A DNA stretch of 15,988 nt from an uncultured Eubacteriales bacterium (lineage in GTDB: Bacteria; Bacillota; Clostridia; Oscillospirales; Acutalibacteraceae): positions 1 to 15,988 of the forward strand of contig ONIF01000014.1 in NCBI GenBank assembly GCA_900317795.1, read 5' to 3'. This document shows, in pieces, positions 1 to 7,130 of this stretch. A program made the position numbers and the translations under genes. How positions within the stretch are numbered: position 1 is the first letter of the stretch; each line of letters starts with the position of its first letter. The notes under the pieces were generated by a model that worked only from the letters and a program-made list of their open reading frames with translations, did not search any database and was not told the origin of the DNA.

Positions 1-755
1 CCTCTCTTGTGAATAAAATAACAGGGGAAAACAGGTGCATTGTGTCAAATATAGCAGGCACTACCCGTGACAGCATAGACACGGAAATTGAAAATAAATT
101 CGGCAGGTTTAAGCTTACAGATACCGCAGGTATCAGAAGAAACAGCCGTATTGAAGACGAAATCGAAAAATACAGTATAATCCGTGCGAAAATGGCAATA
201 GAACGCAGTGACGTTTGTTTGATAATGATAGATGCAACGGTAGGCTTTACCGAACAGGATTCTAAAATAGCGGGATTGGCACATGAATCGGGCAAGGCAA
301 GTATCATTGTTGTAAACAAGTGGGACGCTGTCGAAAAAAATGATAAGACAATGAATGAATACAGGAAAAAACTCGAAAACGATTTTTCGTTCATGTCTTA
401 TGCACCTATGGTATTTATTTCCGCAAAGACGGGGCAAAGGCTTGACAGACTGTTTGAATTGATAATTACAGTTGTCAATTCGGCAGCAATGAGAATTACA
501 ACAGGAATGCTGAATGACCTGCTTGCAGAGGCAACGGCAAGGGTTCAGCCTCCTACTGATAAAGGCAGACGTTTGAAAATACTTTATATGACGCAGGCAT
601 CTGTAAAACCGCCTACATTTGTATTTTTCGTGAATTCGGCAGAGCTTTTCCACTTTTCATACCAGAGATACCTTGAAAACAGAATAAGAGAAACTTTCGG
701 TATGCAGGGTACTCCCATAAGGTTTATCATTCGTGAACGTGGAGAGAAAAAATAA
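1..755 (+). CDS. der: Ribosome biogenesis GTPase Der (EngA), C-terminal part
   Basis: The 5' end is cut by the window edge; the frame is open from base 3, giving 250 visible residues. Der is a double-GTPase that assists assembly of the 50S ribosomal subunit in the cytoplasm. What remains is most of the second G domain and the KH-like RNA-binding domain. The tail of the P-loop helix is seen as SLVNK, followed by the switch I segment IAGTTRD, the G3 motif DTAG (120-131), the G4 motif NKWD (315-326) and the G5 SAK (420-428). The C-terminal part contains QPPTDKGRRLKI and ends with RFIIRERGEKK, as in complete Der proteins, so the 3' end is intact. A GTG at 9 lies in frame but falls inside the conserved G domain and is not the start. 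plsY follows 121 bases downstream, a common order in Firmicutes. Confidence 0.96.
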   Translation, partial: SLVNKITGENRCIVSNIAGTTRDSIDTEIENKFGRFKLTDTAGIRRNSRIEDEIEKYSIIRAKMAIERSDVCLIMIDATVGFTEQDSKIAGLAHESGKASIIVVNKWDAVEKNDKTMNEYRKKLENDFSFMSYAPMVFISAKTGQRLDRLFELIITVVNSAAMRITTGMLNDLLAEATARVQPPTDKGRRLKILYMTQASVKPPTFVFFVNSAELFHFSYQRYLENRIRETFGMQGTPIRFIIRERGEKK

Positions 756-870
756 TTAGCAATGTACAGTGTGCAATGATTAGTGAACAGCGGATTTATC
801 GAAAAATCGGGAAAATAAAAAAATAATTATGCATTATGCATTATGAATTATGAATTATTTTGTGGAGTGA
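756..870. repeat. AT-rich der-plsY spacer with heptamer tandem repeat
   Basis: The spacer holds a short tandem array: TTATGCA at 827-833 and 834-840, then TTATGAA at 841-847 and 848-854, ending in a partial unit TTAT. The flanks AATAATT and AATTATT are roughly complementary, so the array can fold weakly. Upstream, related pieces GCAATG, GTGCAATG and TTAGTG occur around 759-786. Similar ATTATGCATTATGAATT blocks are common intergenic repeats in bacterial genomes; that comparison is from memory. I see no clear terminator for der here, so plsY may be cotranscribed with der. Confidence 0.6.
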
Positions 871-876
871 GTGAAA

Positions 877-1584
877 ATGGGCGAGATACTGGAATTTTTT
901 TCTGTCTATTGGGTAAGAATAATTATAGCGGTGCTTGGGGCGTATCTCATGAGCAGCGTGAACACATCAATTATAGTGACAAAGATAGTTTTGCATAAGG
1001 ATATAAGAACGCTCGGAAGCGGAAATGCAGGATTTACAAATGTATTGAGATGTGTCGGAAAAGTGCCTGCAATCATCACTTTTGTAGGGGATTTTTTAAA
1101 GGGTGTCATATCTGTGGCAATCGCATATTTTATAATGTGGGGAGAACCCGAACCGCAAAAGTATTATCTCATGTGTACGGCAGGATTGTTTGCGGTAGTG
1201 GGGCATACCATGCCGATATATTATAAATTTAAAGGCGGCAAGGGTGTTGTAACGACAGCGGCAGTCATGATTATGACAGACTGGAGAGTGCTTATAGTAG
1301 CACTTCTGATATTTGCAGTCGTATTCACGGCTACAAAGATAATATCAGTGTGTGCCTTGTTCAATGCAACGGCATATCCCATAACGGCATTTGTGTTAAG
1401 ACTTCTTGATTATAACGGTGTCATGGGTGCGGTTACGCCTTTTCCAAGTCCGACAATGCCTTTTGTATGGTATTCTTCGGCAATGGCGTTGATAACGGGA
1501 GTGCTTGTCATAGTACGCCACAAGGATAATATAAAAAGACTTCTCAGGGGAGAAGAAAAAAAGATAACTGACAAAAAGAAATGA
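877..1584 (+). CDS. plsY: Acyl-phosphate:glycerol-3-phosphate acyltransferase PlsY
   Basis: PlsY is the integral membrane enzyme that transfers an acyl group from acyl-phosphate to glycerol 3-phosphate, making lysophosphatidic acid, the first step of phospholipid synthesis in most Gram-positive bacteria. The 235-residue protein is very hydrophobic, with several membrane segments. Motif 2 is LGSGNAGFTNVLR (residues 46-58) and motif 3 is GHTMPIYYKFKGGKG (109-123), both close to the family pattern. Motif 1 reads SSVN (26-29), where the family usually has S-I-P, so the proline is replaced by asparagine. An in-frame GTG at 871 lies only 3 bases after the GGAG at 864-867, while ATG 877 lies 9 bases after it, so ATG 877 is preferred. 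The basic tail and the terminator at 1590-1628 close the unit. The pathway connects to pgsA downstream. Confidence 0.95.
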   Translation: MGEILEFFSVYWVRIIIAVLGAYLMSSVNTSIIVTKIVLHKDIRTLGSGNAGFTNVLRCVGKVPAIITFVGDFLKGVISVAIAYFIMWGEPEPQKYYLMCTAGLFAVVGHTMPIYYKFKGGKGVVTTAAVMIMTDWRVLIVALLIFAVVFTATKIISVCALFNATAYPITAFVLRLLDYNGVMGAVTPFPSPTMPFVWYSSAMALITGVLVIVRHKDNIKRLLRGEEKKITDKKK

Positions 1585-1589
1585 CGTTC

Positions 1590-1628
1590 AAAACAGCAGT
1601 TGACTTTATGAGTTGATTGCTGTTTTTT
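1590..1628 (+). terminator. Rho-independent terminator after plsY
   Basis: AAAACAGCA (1590-1598) pairs with TGCTGTTTT (1618-1626) around a 19-base loop, and the right arm runs into a T tract at 1623-1628. It starts 5 bases after the plsY stop codon and separates plsY from the cvpA-pgsA unit. The loop is large, so efficiency is uncertain. Confidence 0.75.
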
Positions 1629-1653
1629 AGTCTGTAAAATTTAAAAAATGTTC

Positions 1654-1682
1654 TTGTAGTTGTGGAAAAAATATGTTATAGT
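1654..1682 (+). promoter_or_regulatory. Sigma-A-type promoter of cvpA-pgsA
   Basis: TTGTAG (1654-1659) is separated by 17 bases from TATAGT (1677-1682). A TGT just before the -10 gives an extended -10 element. Transcription would start near 1689, leaving a leader of about 25 bases with the ribosome site AAAGGTGAT at 1701-1709. Confidence 0.65.
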
Positions 1683-1714
1683 GTATGTATATATAAAAGA
1701 AAAGGTGATGTAAT

Positions 1715-2431
1715 ATGACTTTACTGTTGGACGTAGGAATAGTGGCATTGGTAGTGATGTTTGCAATAAGCGGATACAAAAAGGGATTGCTTATATCACT
1801 TGTAAATGTTGCGGGAACAATTATAGCTTGTGCATTGGCACCGCTTGTATCGTCTGTTTTTTCAACAATGATATATGACAGCTTTATAAAAAACGAGATA
1901 ACGGAATCCGTAAGCAAGGCGGCAGAGGGCATACCTGCCAATATAGGCGATATTGAGAGAGTAACCGAGATAATTTCAAAATTGCCTAATTCAATCAATA
2001 ATATGCTGTCGTTTGTGGGAGTGCAGGCAGACGGTCTTGCGGCAGATGTTGCTTCCACAAAGCTTGAAATACCCGAAATTATTGAGGGTATCGTCAGACC
2101 GAATGCAATGAGGCTTATATCCACCGTGCTGACGGTGACTCTGTTTATCATCATATCGGTAGGGCTGAAATTTGCCGCAGGTCTTGCCACAAAGGCACTT
2201 GAAGCAGTCAAACTCGGTACGATAAACAAAATGCTTGGCGGAGTGTTCGGTATAGCGGAATCGGCTTTTATCATAATGATGGTCACACTGCTGGTATATT
2301 TTGTAATGATGTTTATGTCACCCGAGGGTTGTGCTTATGTCAATGACAGGATAAACGAAACCGTCTTATATAAAATCATATATCAGTACAGTATGCCCGA
2401 TGCAATCATAGCATTGTTCCTGCCGAAATAA
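1715..2431 (+). CDS. CvpA family membrane protein
   Basis: This 238-residue protein has the layout of the CvpA (colicin V production) family. Two N-terminal membrane segments (about residues 3-22 and 25-46) include the family-typical sequence VVMFAISGYKKGLL. A soluble middle part follows, and two more membrane segments lie at about 130-150 and 180-205, around LGTINKMLGGVFGIAESAF, which matches the conserved G-x-x-x-G region. The molecular role of the family in Gram-positive bacteria is not settled; proposals concern envelope integrity. The ATG start is preceded by AAAGGTGAT with 5 bases of spacing. pgsA starts 22 bases after the stop, so the two are very likely cotranscribed from the promoter at 1654. 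Confidence 0.85.
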   Translation: MTLLLDVGIVALVVMFAISGYKKGLLISLVNVAGTIIACALAPLVSSVFSTMIYDSFIKNEITESVSKAAEGIPANIGDIERVTEIISKLPNSINNMLSFVGVQADGLAADVASTKLEIPEIIEGIVRPNAMRLISTVLTVTLFIIISVGLKFAAGLATKALEAVKLGTINKMLGGVFGIAESAFIIMMVTLLVYFVMMFMSPEGCAYVNDRINETVLYKIIYQYSMPDAIIALFLPK

Positions 2432-2453
2432 TTTTTTGGGGGGAGGTCTGTTT

Positions 2454-3029
2454 TTGAATATCACTGAAACAGTCAGAAAGAATTGCACATTGCCGAATAT
2501 GCTGACAGTTTTAAGGATAGCAATTATCATTCCTTTGGCAAGGTGTATTTTAGCGGAAAAGTATGTTTATGCAGGGATTTTTCTGATAGTATCGGCAGTA
2601 AGTGATATGTTTGACGGAATGACGGCAAGAAAATTTCATCAGGTTACACGGCTTGGAAAAATTCTCGACCCGATAGCAGACAAGCTTACACTTATTGCAG
2701 TAGTCCTGTGTATAAGCAAAATATATGATTATGTATATCCGTTTGTAATAGTGATGTTTCTGAAAGAGATCATCATGCTGACAGGCGGGGCGGTGCTTCT
2801 TAAAAAGAACATAAAACCGCCTGCGGCACAATGGTACGGAAAAGCGGCAACCGTTGTATTTTATTCTTCCATGATATTGCTGATAGCGTTAAGAGCAGTA
2901 TGGAAAGTGGAAATATATTGGCTTTCGCTGGCACTTTTCGGAGTATCGACAGGATTTATGATATTTGCTTTTATGAATTATGCGGTAATTTTTCTTAGAC
3001 TTTTGAAGAAAAATAGAAATAAGAAATAA
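2454..3029 (+). CDS. pgsA: CDP-diacylglycerol--glycerol-3-phosphate 3-phosphatidyltransferase
   Basis: This membrane enzyme makes phosphatidylglycerophosphate from CDP-diacylglycerol and glycerol 3-phosphate, the committed step towards phosphatidylglycerol and cardiolipin. The complete CDP-alcohol phosphatidyltransferase signature is present: D51-x2-D54-G55-x2-A58-R59-x8-G68-x3-D72-x3-D76. The N-terminal LPNMLTVLRI and the several membrane segments fit PgsA. At 191 residues it has the usual size. The start is a TTG at 2454: it lies 7 bases after a very strong ribosome site (GGGGGGAGG, 2438-2446), whereas the upstream in-frame TTG at 2436 sits on top of that site. The substrate specificity is inferred from family similarity; a phosphatidylinositol-phosphate-type activity is less likely given the N-terminal motif. 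Confidence 0.92.
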   Translation: MNITETVRKNCTLPNMLTVLRIAIIIPLARCILAEKYVYAGIFLIVSAVSDMFDGMTARKFHQVTRLGKILDPIADKLTLIAVVLCISKIYDYVYPFVIVMFLKEIIMLTGGAVLLKKNIKPPAAQWYGKAATVVFYSSMILLIALRAVWKVEIYWLSLALFGVSTGFMIFAFMNYAVIFLRLLKKNRNKK

Positions 3030-3043
3030 ATTGAAAATTTTTA

Positions 3044-3073
3044 TAGACATTTATATCTGAAATGTGTTATTAT
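3044..3073 (+). promoter_or_regulatory. Promoter of the ClpE-like gene
   Basis: TAGACA (3044-3049) lies 18 bases before TATTAT (3068-3073), which is preceded by TGT, an extended -10. Transcription would begin near 3080 and give a leader of about 65 bases. No CtsR direct heptads (GGTCAAA-type) and no CIRCE element were seen, although both commonly control clp genes in Firmicutes. Confidence 0.55.
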
Positions 3074-3109
3074 ATTATAGGCGTATGCCATGATTATACT
3101 AACACATTT
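3060..3109. repeat. Long inverted repeat over the clp promoter and start
   Basis: A perfect 10-base inverted repeat, AAATGTGTTA (3060-3069) and TAACACATTT (3100-3109), flanks 30 bases. Inside it are a second small hairpin GGC-GTAT-GCC (3080-3089) and a 4-base pairing between 3071-3074 and 3095-3098. The left arm overlaps the extended -10, and the right arm is followed by a T run up to 3112. It could be an operator, a weak terminator of the cvpA-pgsA unit, or part of both. The sequence alone does not decide. Confidence 0.6.
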
Positions 3110-3144
3110 TTTGATTTCAAAGCTGAAAGGAGAAAGGAATTTTT

Positions 3145-5514
3145 ATGATGATGTGCAGCAAATGCGGTAAAAGACCTGCGGTAGTATATGTTTCTTCAAC
3201 GGCAAATGATGCCGATACAAAAGGTTATTGCCTTGTATGTGCAAAAGAAATGGGAATAAAGCCCGTTACAGATATAATGGAAAAAATGGGAATCTCCGAA
3301 GATGACCTTACAACCATGCAGAGTCAAATGGACGACTTGATGGAATCGGGACTTCTGCCCGATATGGAAGATATGAGCGACTTTGAGGAAAGCAATGGCG
3401 ACGAAGATGAAGAGGAAGATGAAAGCTTCAGCAGAGGGGGAGCACCTGCTTTTCCGTCATTCTTCAAAAATATGTTTTCCCCCAATAAAGACGAAAGTAA
3501 AAGCGACAGTACAAAAAAGAATGTTTCAGAGCATAAGAAAATTCCAAAACGCAAACGTAAAAACCTTGACACATATTGTACCAATCTTACCCGGAAAGCC
3601 GCTGACGGAAAACTTGACAGGATTATAGGCAGAAACAAGGAAATTGACAGAGTTATCCAAATACTTTCCAGAAGAACAAAAAACAATCCTTGTCTTATCG
3701 GTGAACCCGGTGTCGGCAAAACTGCAATAGCAGAGGGGCTTGCACTGAAAATAGCCGCAGGAGATGTTCCTTTGAGATTGCAGGAAAAAGAAATACATCT
3801 GCTTGATATGACAGCCCTCGTTGCAGGTACGCAGTTCAGAGGACAGTTTGAAAGCCGTATGAAAGGTCTTATCGAGGAAGTCAAGGCAGACGGAAATGTG
3901 ATACTGTTTATAGACGAAGTACACAGCCTTGTAGGTGCAGGCGACTCGGAGGGGGCAATGAATGCCGCCAATATCATGAAACCTGCTCTTTCAAGAGGTG
4001 AAATTCAGGTCATAGGTGCAACGACTTTCAATGAATACAGAAAGTACATTGAAAAAGACACGGCACTTGAAAGACGTTTTCAGCCTGTAACAGTCAATGA
4101 GCCGTCGATAGCCGAAACAATCGAAGTTATAAAAGGCGTAAAGTCATATTATGAGGACTATCACAGAGTAAAAATGTCAGATGACATTGTGAGAAAGACT
4201 GTTATACTTTCGGAAAGATATATCACAGACAGATTTTTGCCCGACAAGGCAATAGACTTGCTTGATGAATCCTGTACTTATGCGGCTTTGAGAAATTCCG
4301 ATCTTGAAAACTTTGACAGAAAAAAAGGCAGGCTTGAAAGCCTTAAAAAACAGCAGGAAGAAATTTCCGATACAACAAACGGTGAAATAGACTATGAAAA
4401 GCTTGCAACCGTTAAATTTGATATTGCCAATCTTGAAAAGGAACTTGAAAACATAGACGCTGACAGCCTTCATGCAAATGTTACGGAAGAGGATATTGCC
4501 CATGTCATAGAACTTTGGACAGGCATACCCGCCTCAAAAGTGCAGGAAAACGAGCTGAATAAATTGGCAGACCTTGAAGAAACTCTCAGAAAAAAAGTGA
4601 TAGGTCAGGACGAGGCAGTAAAAGCCCTTGCGGCAGCCGTTAAACGCAGCCGTGTGCAGATAAGTCCCAGACGCAGACCTGCTTCATTTATCTTTGTAGG
4701 ACCTACGGGTGTCGGCAAAACCGAACTTGTCAAAGTGCTTGCGGAAGAACTTTTCAATACCCCCGAAACGCTTATTCGCCTTGATATGTCGGAATTTATG
4801 GAGAAACACTCCGTTTCAAAAATAATCGGCTCTCCTCCGGGATATGTCGGCTATGACGAGGCAGGTCAGGTGACTGAAAAAGTCCGTCGTCGCCCTTATT
4901 CCGTACTGCTCTTTGACGAAATAGAAAAGGCTCACCCCGATGTACTTAACATTCTTTTGCAGATACTTGACGAGGGTGTTTTGACAGACGCACAGGGCAG
5001 AAAAGTTAATTTCAGCAATACCGTTATTGTAATGACTTCAAATGCAGGCAGTGAGAGAAAAGAAAATGCACTCGGCTTTGCCAAAACGGAAGCTCAGGCT
5101 ACTGCCGAAAAAGTCAGAAAGGCACTTTCGGAATTTCTCCGCCCCGAATTTTTGAGCCGTCTTGACGAAATCATTATTTTCAGTCATCTGACAAAAGAAA
5201 ACTTCTTTGATATATCCAAGCTTATGCTTGACGAGTATGTTGACACCCTTGCCGAAAAGGGCATAAAGTTTACATTTGACGATAAAGCCCGTAATTATCT
5301 TGCAGACAAGTCCTATGGCGGAAAGAGCGGTGCAAGGGATTTGAGAAACCTCATTCGCAGGGAAGTGGAGGACAAAATAGCTTCTGCCATCGTTGCAGGC
5401 AGGGCAGACGAAATTTCGGCAATTAACGTCACTTCCGAAGAAGATAAAATAAAATTGGAAATTATTCAAAAAAAATTTAAAAAAAGACTTGACAAACGGC
5501 GGCAGGTGTGGTAA
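3145..5514 (+). CDS. clpE: ClpE-like AAA+ unfoldase (Clp protease ATP-binding subunit)
   Basis: This 789-residue HSP100 protein unfolds substrates for the ClpP peptidase. Instead of the two Clp_N repeats of ClpC it has an N-terminal zinc finger, C4-x2-C7...C29-x2-C32, as in ClpE. An acidic, probably disordered linker follows (81-93 almost all D/E). AAA domain 1 has Walker A GEPGVGKT (186-193) and Walker B ILFIDE (253-258). A short middle domain with a UVR-like stretch, DYEKLATVKFDIANLEKEL (about 416-434), comes next. AAA domain 2 has GPTGVGKT (519-526), LLFDE (588-592) and sensor 2 GARDL. The tripeptide LGF at 643-645 is a good candidate for the ClpP-docking loop. It is longer than B. subtilis ClpE (about 700). 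AAAGGAGAAAGG at 3126-3137 precedes the start; ATGs at 3145, 3148 and 3151 are adjacent. ClpE versus ClpC naming rests on the zinc finger. Confidence 0.93.
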   Translation: MMMCSKCGKRPAVVYVSSTANDADTKGYCLVCAKEMGIKPVTDIMEKMGISEDDLTTMQSQMDDLMESGLLPDMEDMSDFEESNGDEDEEEDESFSRGGAPAFPSFFKNMFSPNKDESKSDSTKKNVSEHKKIPKRKRKNLDTYCTNLTRKAADGKLDRIIGRNKEIDRVIQILSRRTKNNPCLIGEPGVGKTAIAEGLALKIAAGDVPLRLQEKEIHLLDMTALVAGTQFRGQFESRMKGLIEEVKADGNVILFIDEVHSLVGAGDSEGAMNAANIMKPALSRGEIQVIGATTFNEYRKYIEKDTALERRFQPVTVNEPSIAETIEVIKGVKSYYEDYHRVKMSDDIVRKTVILSERYITDRFLPDKAIDLLDESCTYAALRNSDLENFDRKKGRLESLKKQQEEISDTTNGEIDYEKLATVKFDIANLEKELENIDADSLHANVTEEDIAHVIELWTGIPASKVQENELNKLADLEETLRKKVIGQDEAVKALAAAVKRSRVQISPRRRPASFIFVGPTGVGKTELVKVLAEELFNTPETLIRLDMSEFMEKHSVSKIIGSPPGYVGYDEAGQVTEKVRRRPYSVLLFDEIEKAHPDVLNILLQILDEGVLTDAQGRKVNFSNTVIVMTSNAGSERKENALGFAKTEAQATAEKVRKALSEFLRPEFLSRLDEIIIFSHLTKENFFDISKLMLDEYVDTLAEKGIKFTFDDKARNYLADKSYGGKSGARDLRNLIRREVEDKIASAIVAGRADEISAINVTSEEDKIKLEIIQKKFKKRLDKRRQVW

Positions 5515-5520
5515 TATAAT
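5489..5520 (+). promoter_or_regulatory. tRNA operon promoter inside the clp 3' end
   Basis: TTGACA (5489-5494) is followed after 17 bases by TAATAT (5512-5517). An overlapping TATAAT lies at 5515-5520, but at 20-base spacing. The TAA stop codon of the upstream gene (5512-5514) forms part of the -10 box. tRNA-Gly begins at 5536, giving a leader of roughly 10-15 bases. Confidence 0.75.
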
Positions 5521-5535
5521 ACCTGTCGCTGATAT

Positions 5536-5609
5536 GCGGGTGTAGTTCAGTGGTAGAACCCCAGCCTTCCAAGCTGGTTGTGTGGGTTCGATTCCCATCA
5601 CCCGCTCCA
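5536..5609 (+). tRNA. tRNA-Gly (anticodon TCC)
   Basis: The acceptor arms GCGGGTG and CACCCGC pair fully. The anticodon stem CCAGC/GCTGG encloses CTTCCAA, so the anticodon is TCC (reads GGA/GGG). Discriminator T73 is the usual bacterial glycine identity base, and CCA (5607-5609) is encoded. It is the first gene of the tRNA operon. Confidence 0.97.
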
Positions 5610-5612
5610 CTT

Positions 5613-5686
<74 letters not shown>

Positions 5687-5694
5687 TGATGTAT

Positions 5695-5772
5695 GGTGGG
5701 TATAGCTTAGCTGGTTAAAGCGCCAGTTTGTGGCACTGGAGATCGTCGGTTCGAATCCGATTACCCACCCCA
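5695..5772 (+). tRNA. tRNA-His (anticodon GTG)
   Basis: The acceptor arms GTGGGTA (5696-5702) and TACCCAC (5762-5768) pair. The extra G at 5695 is the G-1 typical of histidine tRNA and faces discriminator C73 at 5769. CCA is encoded at 5770-5772. The anticodon stem CCAGT/ACTGG encloses TTGTGGC, so the anticodon is GTG. Confidence 0.96.
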
Positions 5773-5784
5773 TATTTTTTTCGA

Positions 5785-5859
5785 TGGGGTGTCGCCTAGC
5801 GGTTAGGGCAACGGACTTTGACTCCGTCATCGCTGGTTCGAGTCCAGCCATCCCAGCCA
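5785..5859 (+). tRNA. tRNA-Gln (anticodon TTG)
   Basis: The acceptor arms TGGGGTG and CATCCCA pair, with the weak T1-A72 pair typical of glutamine tRNAs. The anticodon stem ACGGA/TCCGT encloses CTTTGAC, so the anticodon is TTG. Discriminator G73 and an encoded CCA (5857-5859) follow. Confidence 0.96.
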
Positions 5860-5880
5860 CTTTTTGAAAAAAATTGATAC

Positions 5881-5953
5881 GATTCATTAGCTCAGTTGGC
5901 AGAGCACTTGACTTTTAATCAAGGTGTCCGGGGTTCGAATCCCCGATGGATCA
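5881..5953 (+). tRNA. tRNA-Lys (anticodon TTT)
   Basis: The acceptor arms GATTCAT and ATGGATC pair with one G-T wobble. The anticodon stem CTTGA/TCAAG encloses CTTTTAA, so the anticodon is TTT. Discriminator A73 is present; CCA is not encoded. It is the last gene of the operon, directly before the terminator. Confidence 0.96.
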
Positions 5954-5957
5954 TTGG

Positions 5958-5994
5958 TCGTGTCTTGTTTGAACAGCAGGACACGATTTTTTTT
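5958..5994 (+). terminator. Terminator of the tRNA operon
   Basis: TCGTGTC (5958-5964) pairs with GACACGA (5980-5986), with an additional inner TGTT/AACA pairing, and is followed by eight T residues (5987-5994). It ends the five-tRNA transcript and insulates the recombinase gene. Confidence 0.92.
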
Positions 5995-6051
5995 ATATTT
6001 CCGTCATAAAACACAATATATTTTTTTTGACTTTAAAGTATCAAAATAAAC

Positions 6052-6080
6052 TTGTTTTTTTATTAAAAAAGTACTATAAT
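6052..6080 (+). promoter_or_regulatory. Promoter of the serine recombinase gene
   Basis: TTGTTT (6052-6057) is separated by 17 bases from a perfect TATAAT (6075-6080). A 10-base palindrome, ACTTTAAAGT (6030-6039), lies just upstream and could be a binding site for a regulator or for the recombinase itself. Confidence 0.65.
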
Positions 6081-6115
6081 TATATCAATAAAAAAATATC
6101 ATTGGAGTGAAAAAT

Positions 6116-6802
6116 ATGATTTACGGCTATTGCAGAATATCGACAAACAAGCAGAATATTGAAAGACAGGTAAGAAATATACTGAAATGCTATCCCAAAG
6201 CGGTCATCAGGCAGGAAGTTTATACAGCAACCAAAACCGACGGCAGAAGGGTTTTTGAACAGCTTTTGAAAATGGTCAAGCCGGGCGACACTATCGTTTT
6301 TGACAGCGTTTCACGTATGAGCAGAAATGCCGAAGCAGGCTTTCGTGTATATCAGGATTTGTATGACAAAGGCGTGGAACTGGTGTTTTTGAAAGAGCCT
6401 CATATCAATACCGCCACCTATAAAAAAGCCCTTTCAAACAATATCGAAATGACGGGCACAAAAACCGATATTATTTTGAAAGCAATCAATGAATATCTCA
6501 TGGAGCTTGCAAAGGAACAAATTATTCTTGCATTTGAGCAGTCCGAAAAAGAAGTGGCTGACCTCCATCAAAGAACAAGAGAGGGCATTGAAACCGCCCG
6601 CAGAAACGGCAAACAAATCGGTCGCCCCTACGGTGCAAAAGTGACTACCAAAAAAAGTATCAGTGCCAAACGTGATATTTTGAAATTTTCCAAGGACTTT
6701 AACGGCACTCTTGCAGATGTAGATTGTATCCGCATGATAGGCATTGCAAGAAATACATATTATAAATATAAGGCACAACTTAAAAGTGAACTTTCAGAGT
6801 GA
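6116..6802 (+). CDS. Small serine recombinase (resolvase/invertase family)
   Basis: The N-terminal catalytic domain begins MIYGYCRISTNKQ, with the nucleophile Ser9 and the paired Arg7 of the resolvase family. FDSVSRMSR (residues 62-70) carries Arg67 and Arg70, equivalent to the conserved active-site arginines. The long helix ends in TARRNGKQIGRP, the usual junction to DNA binding, and the C-terminal part (about 205-222, MIGIARNTYYKYK) is a resolvase-type helix-turn-helix. At 228 residues it is slightly longer than Tn3/Hin-type enzymes (about 185-200) because of extra sequence around 105-140. It lacks the large C-terminal domains of large serine integrases. GGAG at 6104-6107 lies 8 bases before ATG 6116; the in-frame GTG at 6107 overlaps the site and is rejected. 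No transposase or plasmid gene accompanies it, so resolution, inversion or a relic are all possible. It lies directly upstream of the adhesin gene. Confidence 0.9.
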   Translation: MIYGYCRISTNKQNIERQVRNILKCYPKAVIRQEVYTATKTDGRRVFEQLLKMVKPGDTIVFDSVSRMSRNAEAGFRVYQDLYDKGVELVFLKEPHINTATYKKALSNNIEMTGTKTDIILKAINEYLMELAKEQIILAFEQSEKEVADLHQRTREGIETARRNGKQIGRPYGAKVTTKKSISAKRDILKFSKDFNGTLADVDCIRMIGIARNTYYKYKAQLKSELSE

Positions 6803-6829
6803 TTTTTTAACTTGCTCGTTAAAAAAATC
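6801..6829 (+). terminator. AT-rich hairpin at the recombinase stop
   Basis: GATTTTTTAAC (6801-6811) pairs with GTTAAAAAAATC (6818-6829) across a six-base loop, with one extra A. It includes the last two bases of the recombinase stop codon. It is low in GC and has no T run downstream on this strand, so its terminator function is only possible. Confidence 0.4.
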
Positions 6830-7060
6830 CATAGAATTTACGTTTATTATCCTCTCAAAATTGTGTAAAAATCCAAATCAATTCTTAAAATTAGTTGTAA
6901 CATAGTCTGTCAAGATTGTGTAAAATCACAAAATGCCAAAAAATTATTATCAAAAATTTTCGGAATATGATATTTAAACCGCTTATTATTGGCAATAATT
7001 TGGTTGAATTGACTAAGATTTATATAAAAAATGATTTTCGTAATGATAATGGTCTTATCC
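6830..7060. other. AT-rich non-coding spacer with direct repeats and dyads
   Basis: No credible gene is present. ATTGTGTAAAA occurs twice in the same direction (6860-6870 and 6915-6925), each followed by ATC within a few bases. The second copy is part of a dyad TTGTG-N6-CACAA (6916-6931). A related TTGTAACATA lies between them at 6895. A separate 15-base palindrome, ATTATTG-G-CAATAAT, lies at 6985-6999. These could be recombinase subsites or operators for the adhesin promoter. Both readings are inference. Confidence 0.5.
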
Positions 7061-7089
7061 TTGACAATTAAATCAATTTGGATTATAAT
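7061..7089 (+). promoter_or_regulatory. Perfect-consensus promoter of the adhesin gene
   Basis: TTGACA (7061-7066), a 17-base spacer and TATAAT (7084-7089) match the sigma-A consensus exactly, with AT-rich tracts upstream. Transcription should start near 7096, about 125 bases before the translation start. Confidence 0.88.
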
Positions 7090-7130
7090 GATTTGCATTA
7101 ACACGGAAAGGACTGTTTACGGTTCTTAAT

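Noticed and set aside
1627..2286. Minus-strand frame of 219 codons opposite cvpA
   Set aside because: It lacks a ribosome site, has a low-complexity composition typical of antisense, and lies opposite a well-supported gene with its own promoter.
3324..3977. Minus-strand frame rich in serine opposite the ClpE acidic linker
   Set aside because: The serine run is simply the complement of the GAA/GAT-rich acidic linker codons.
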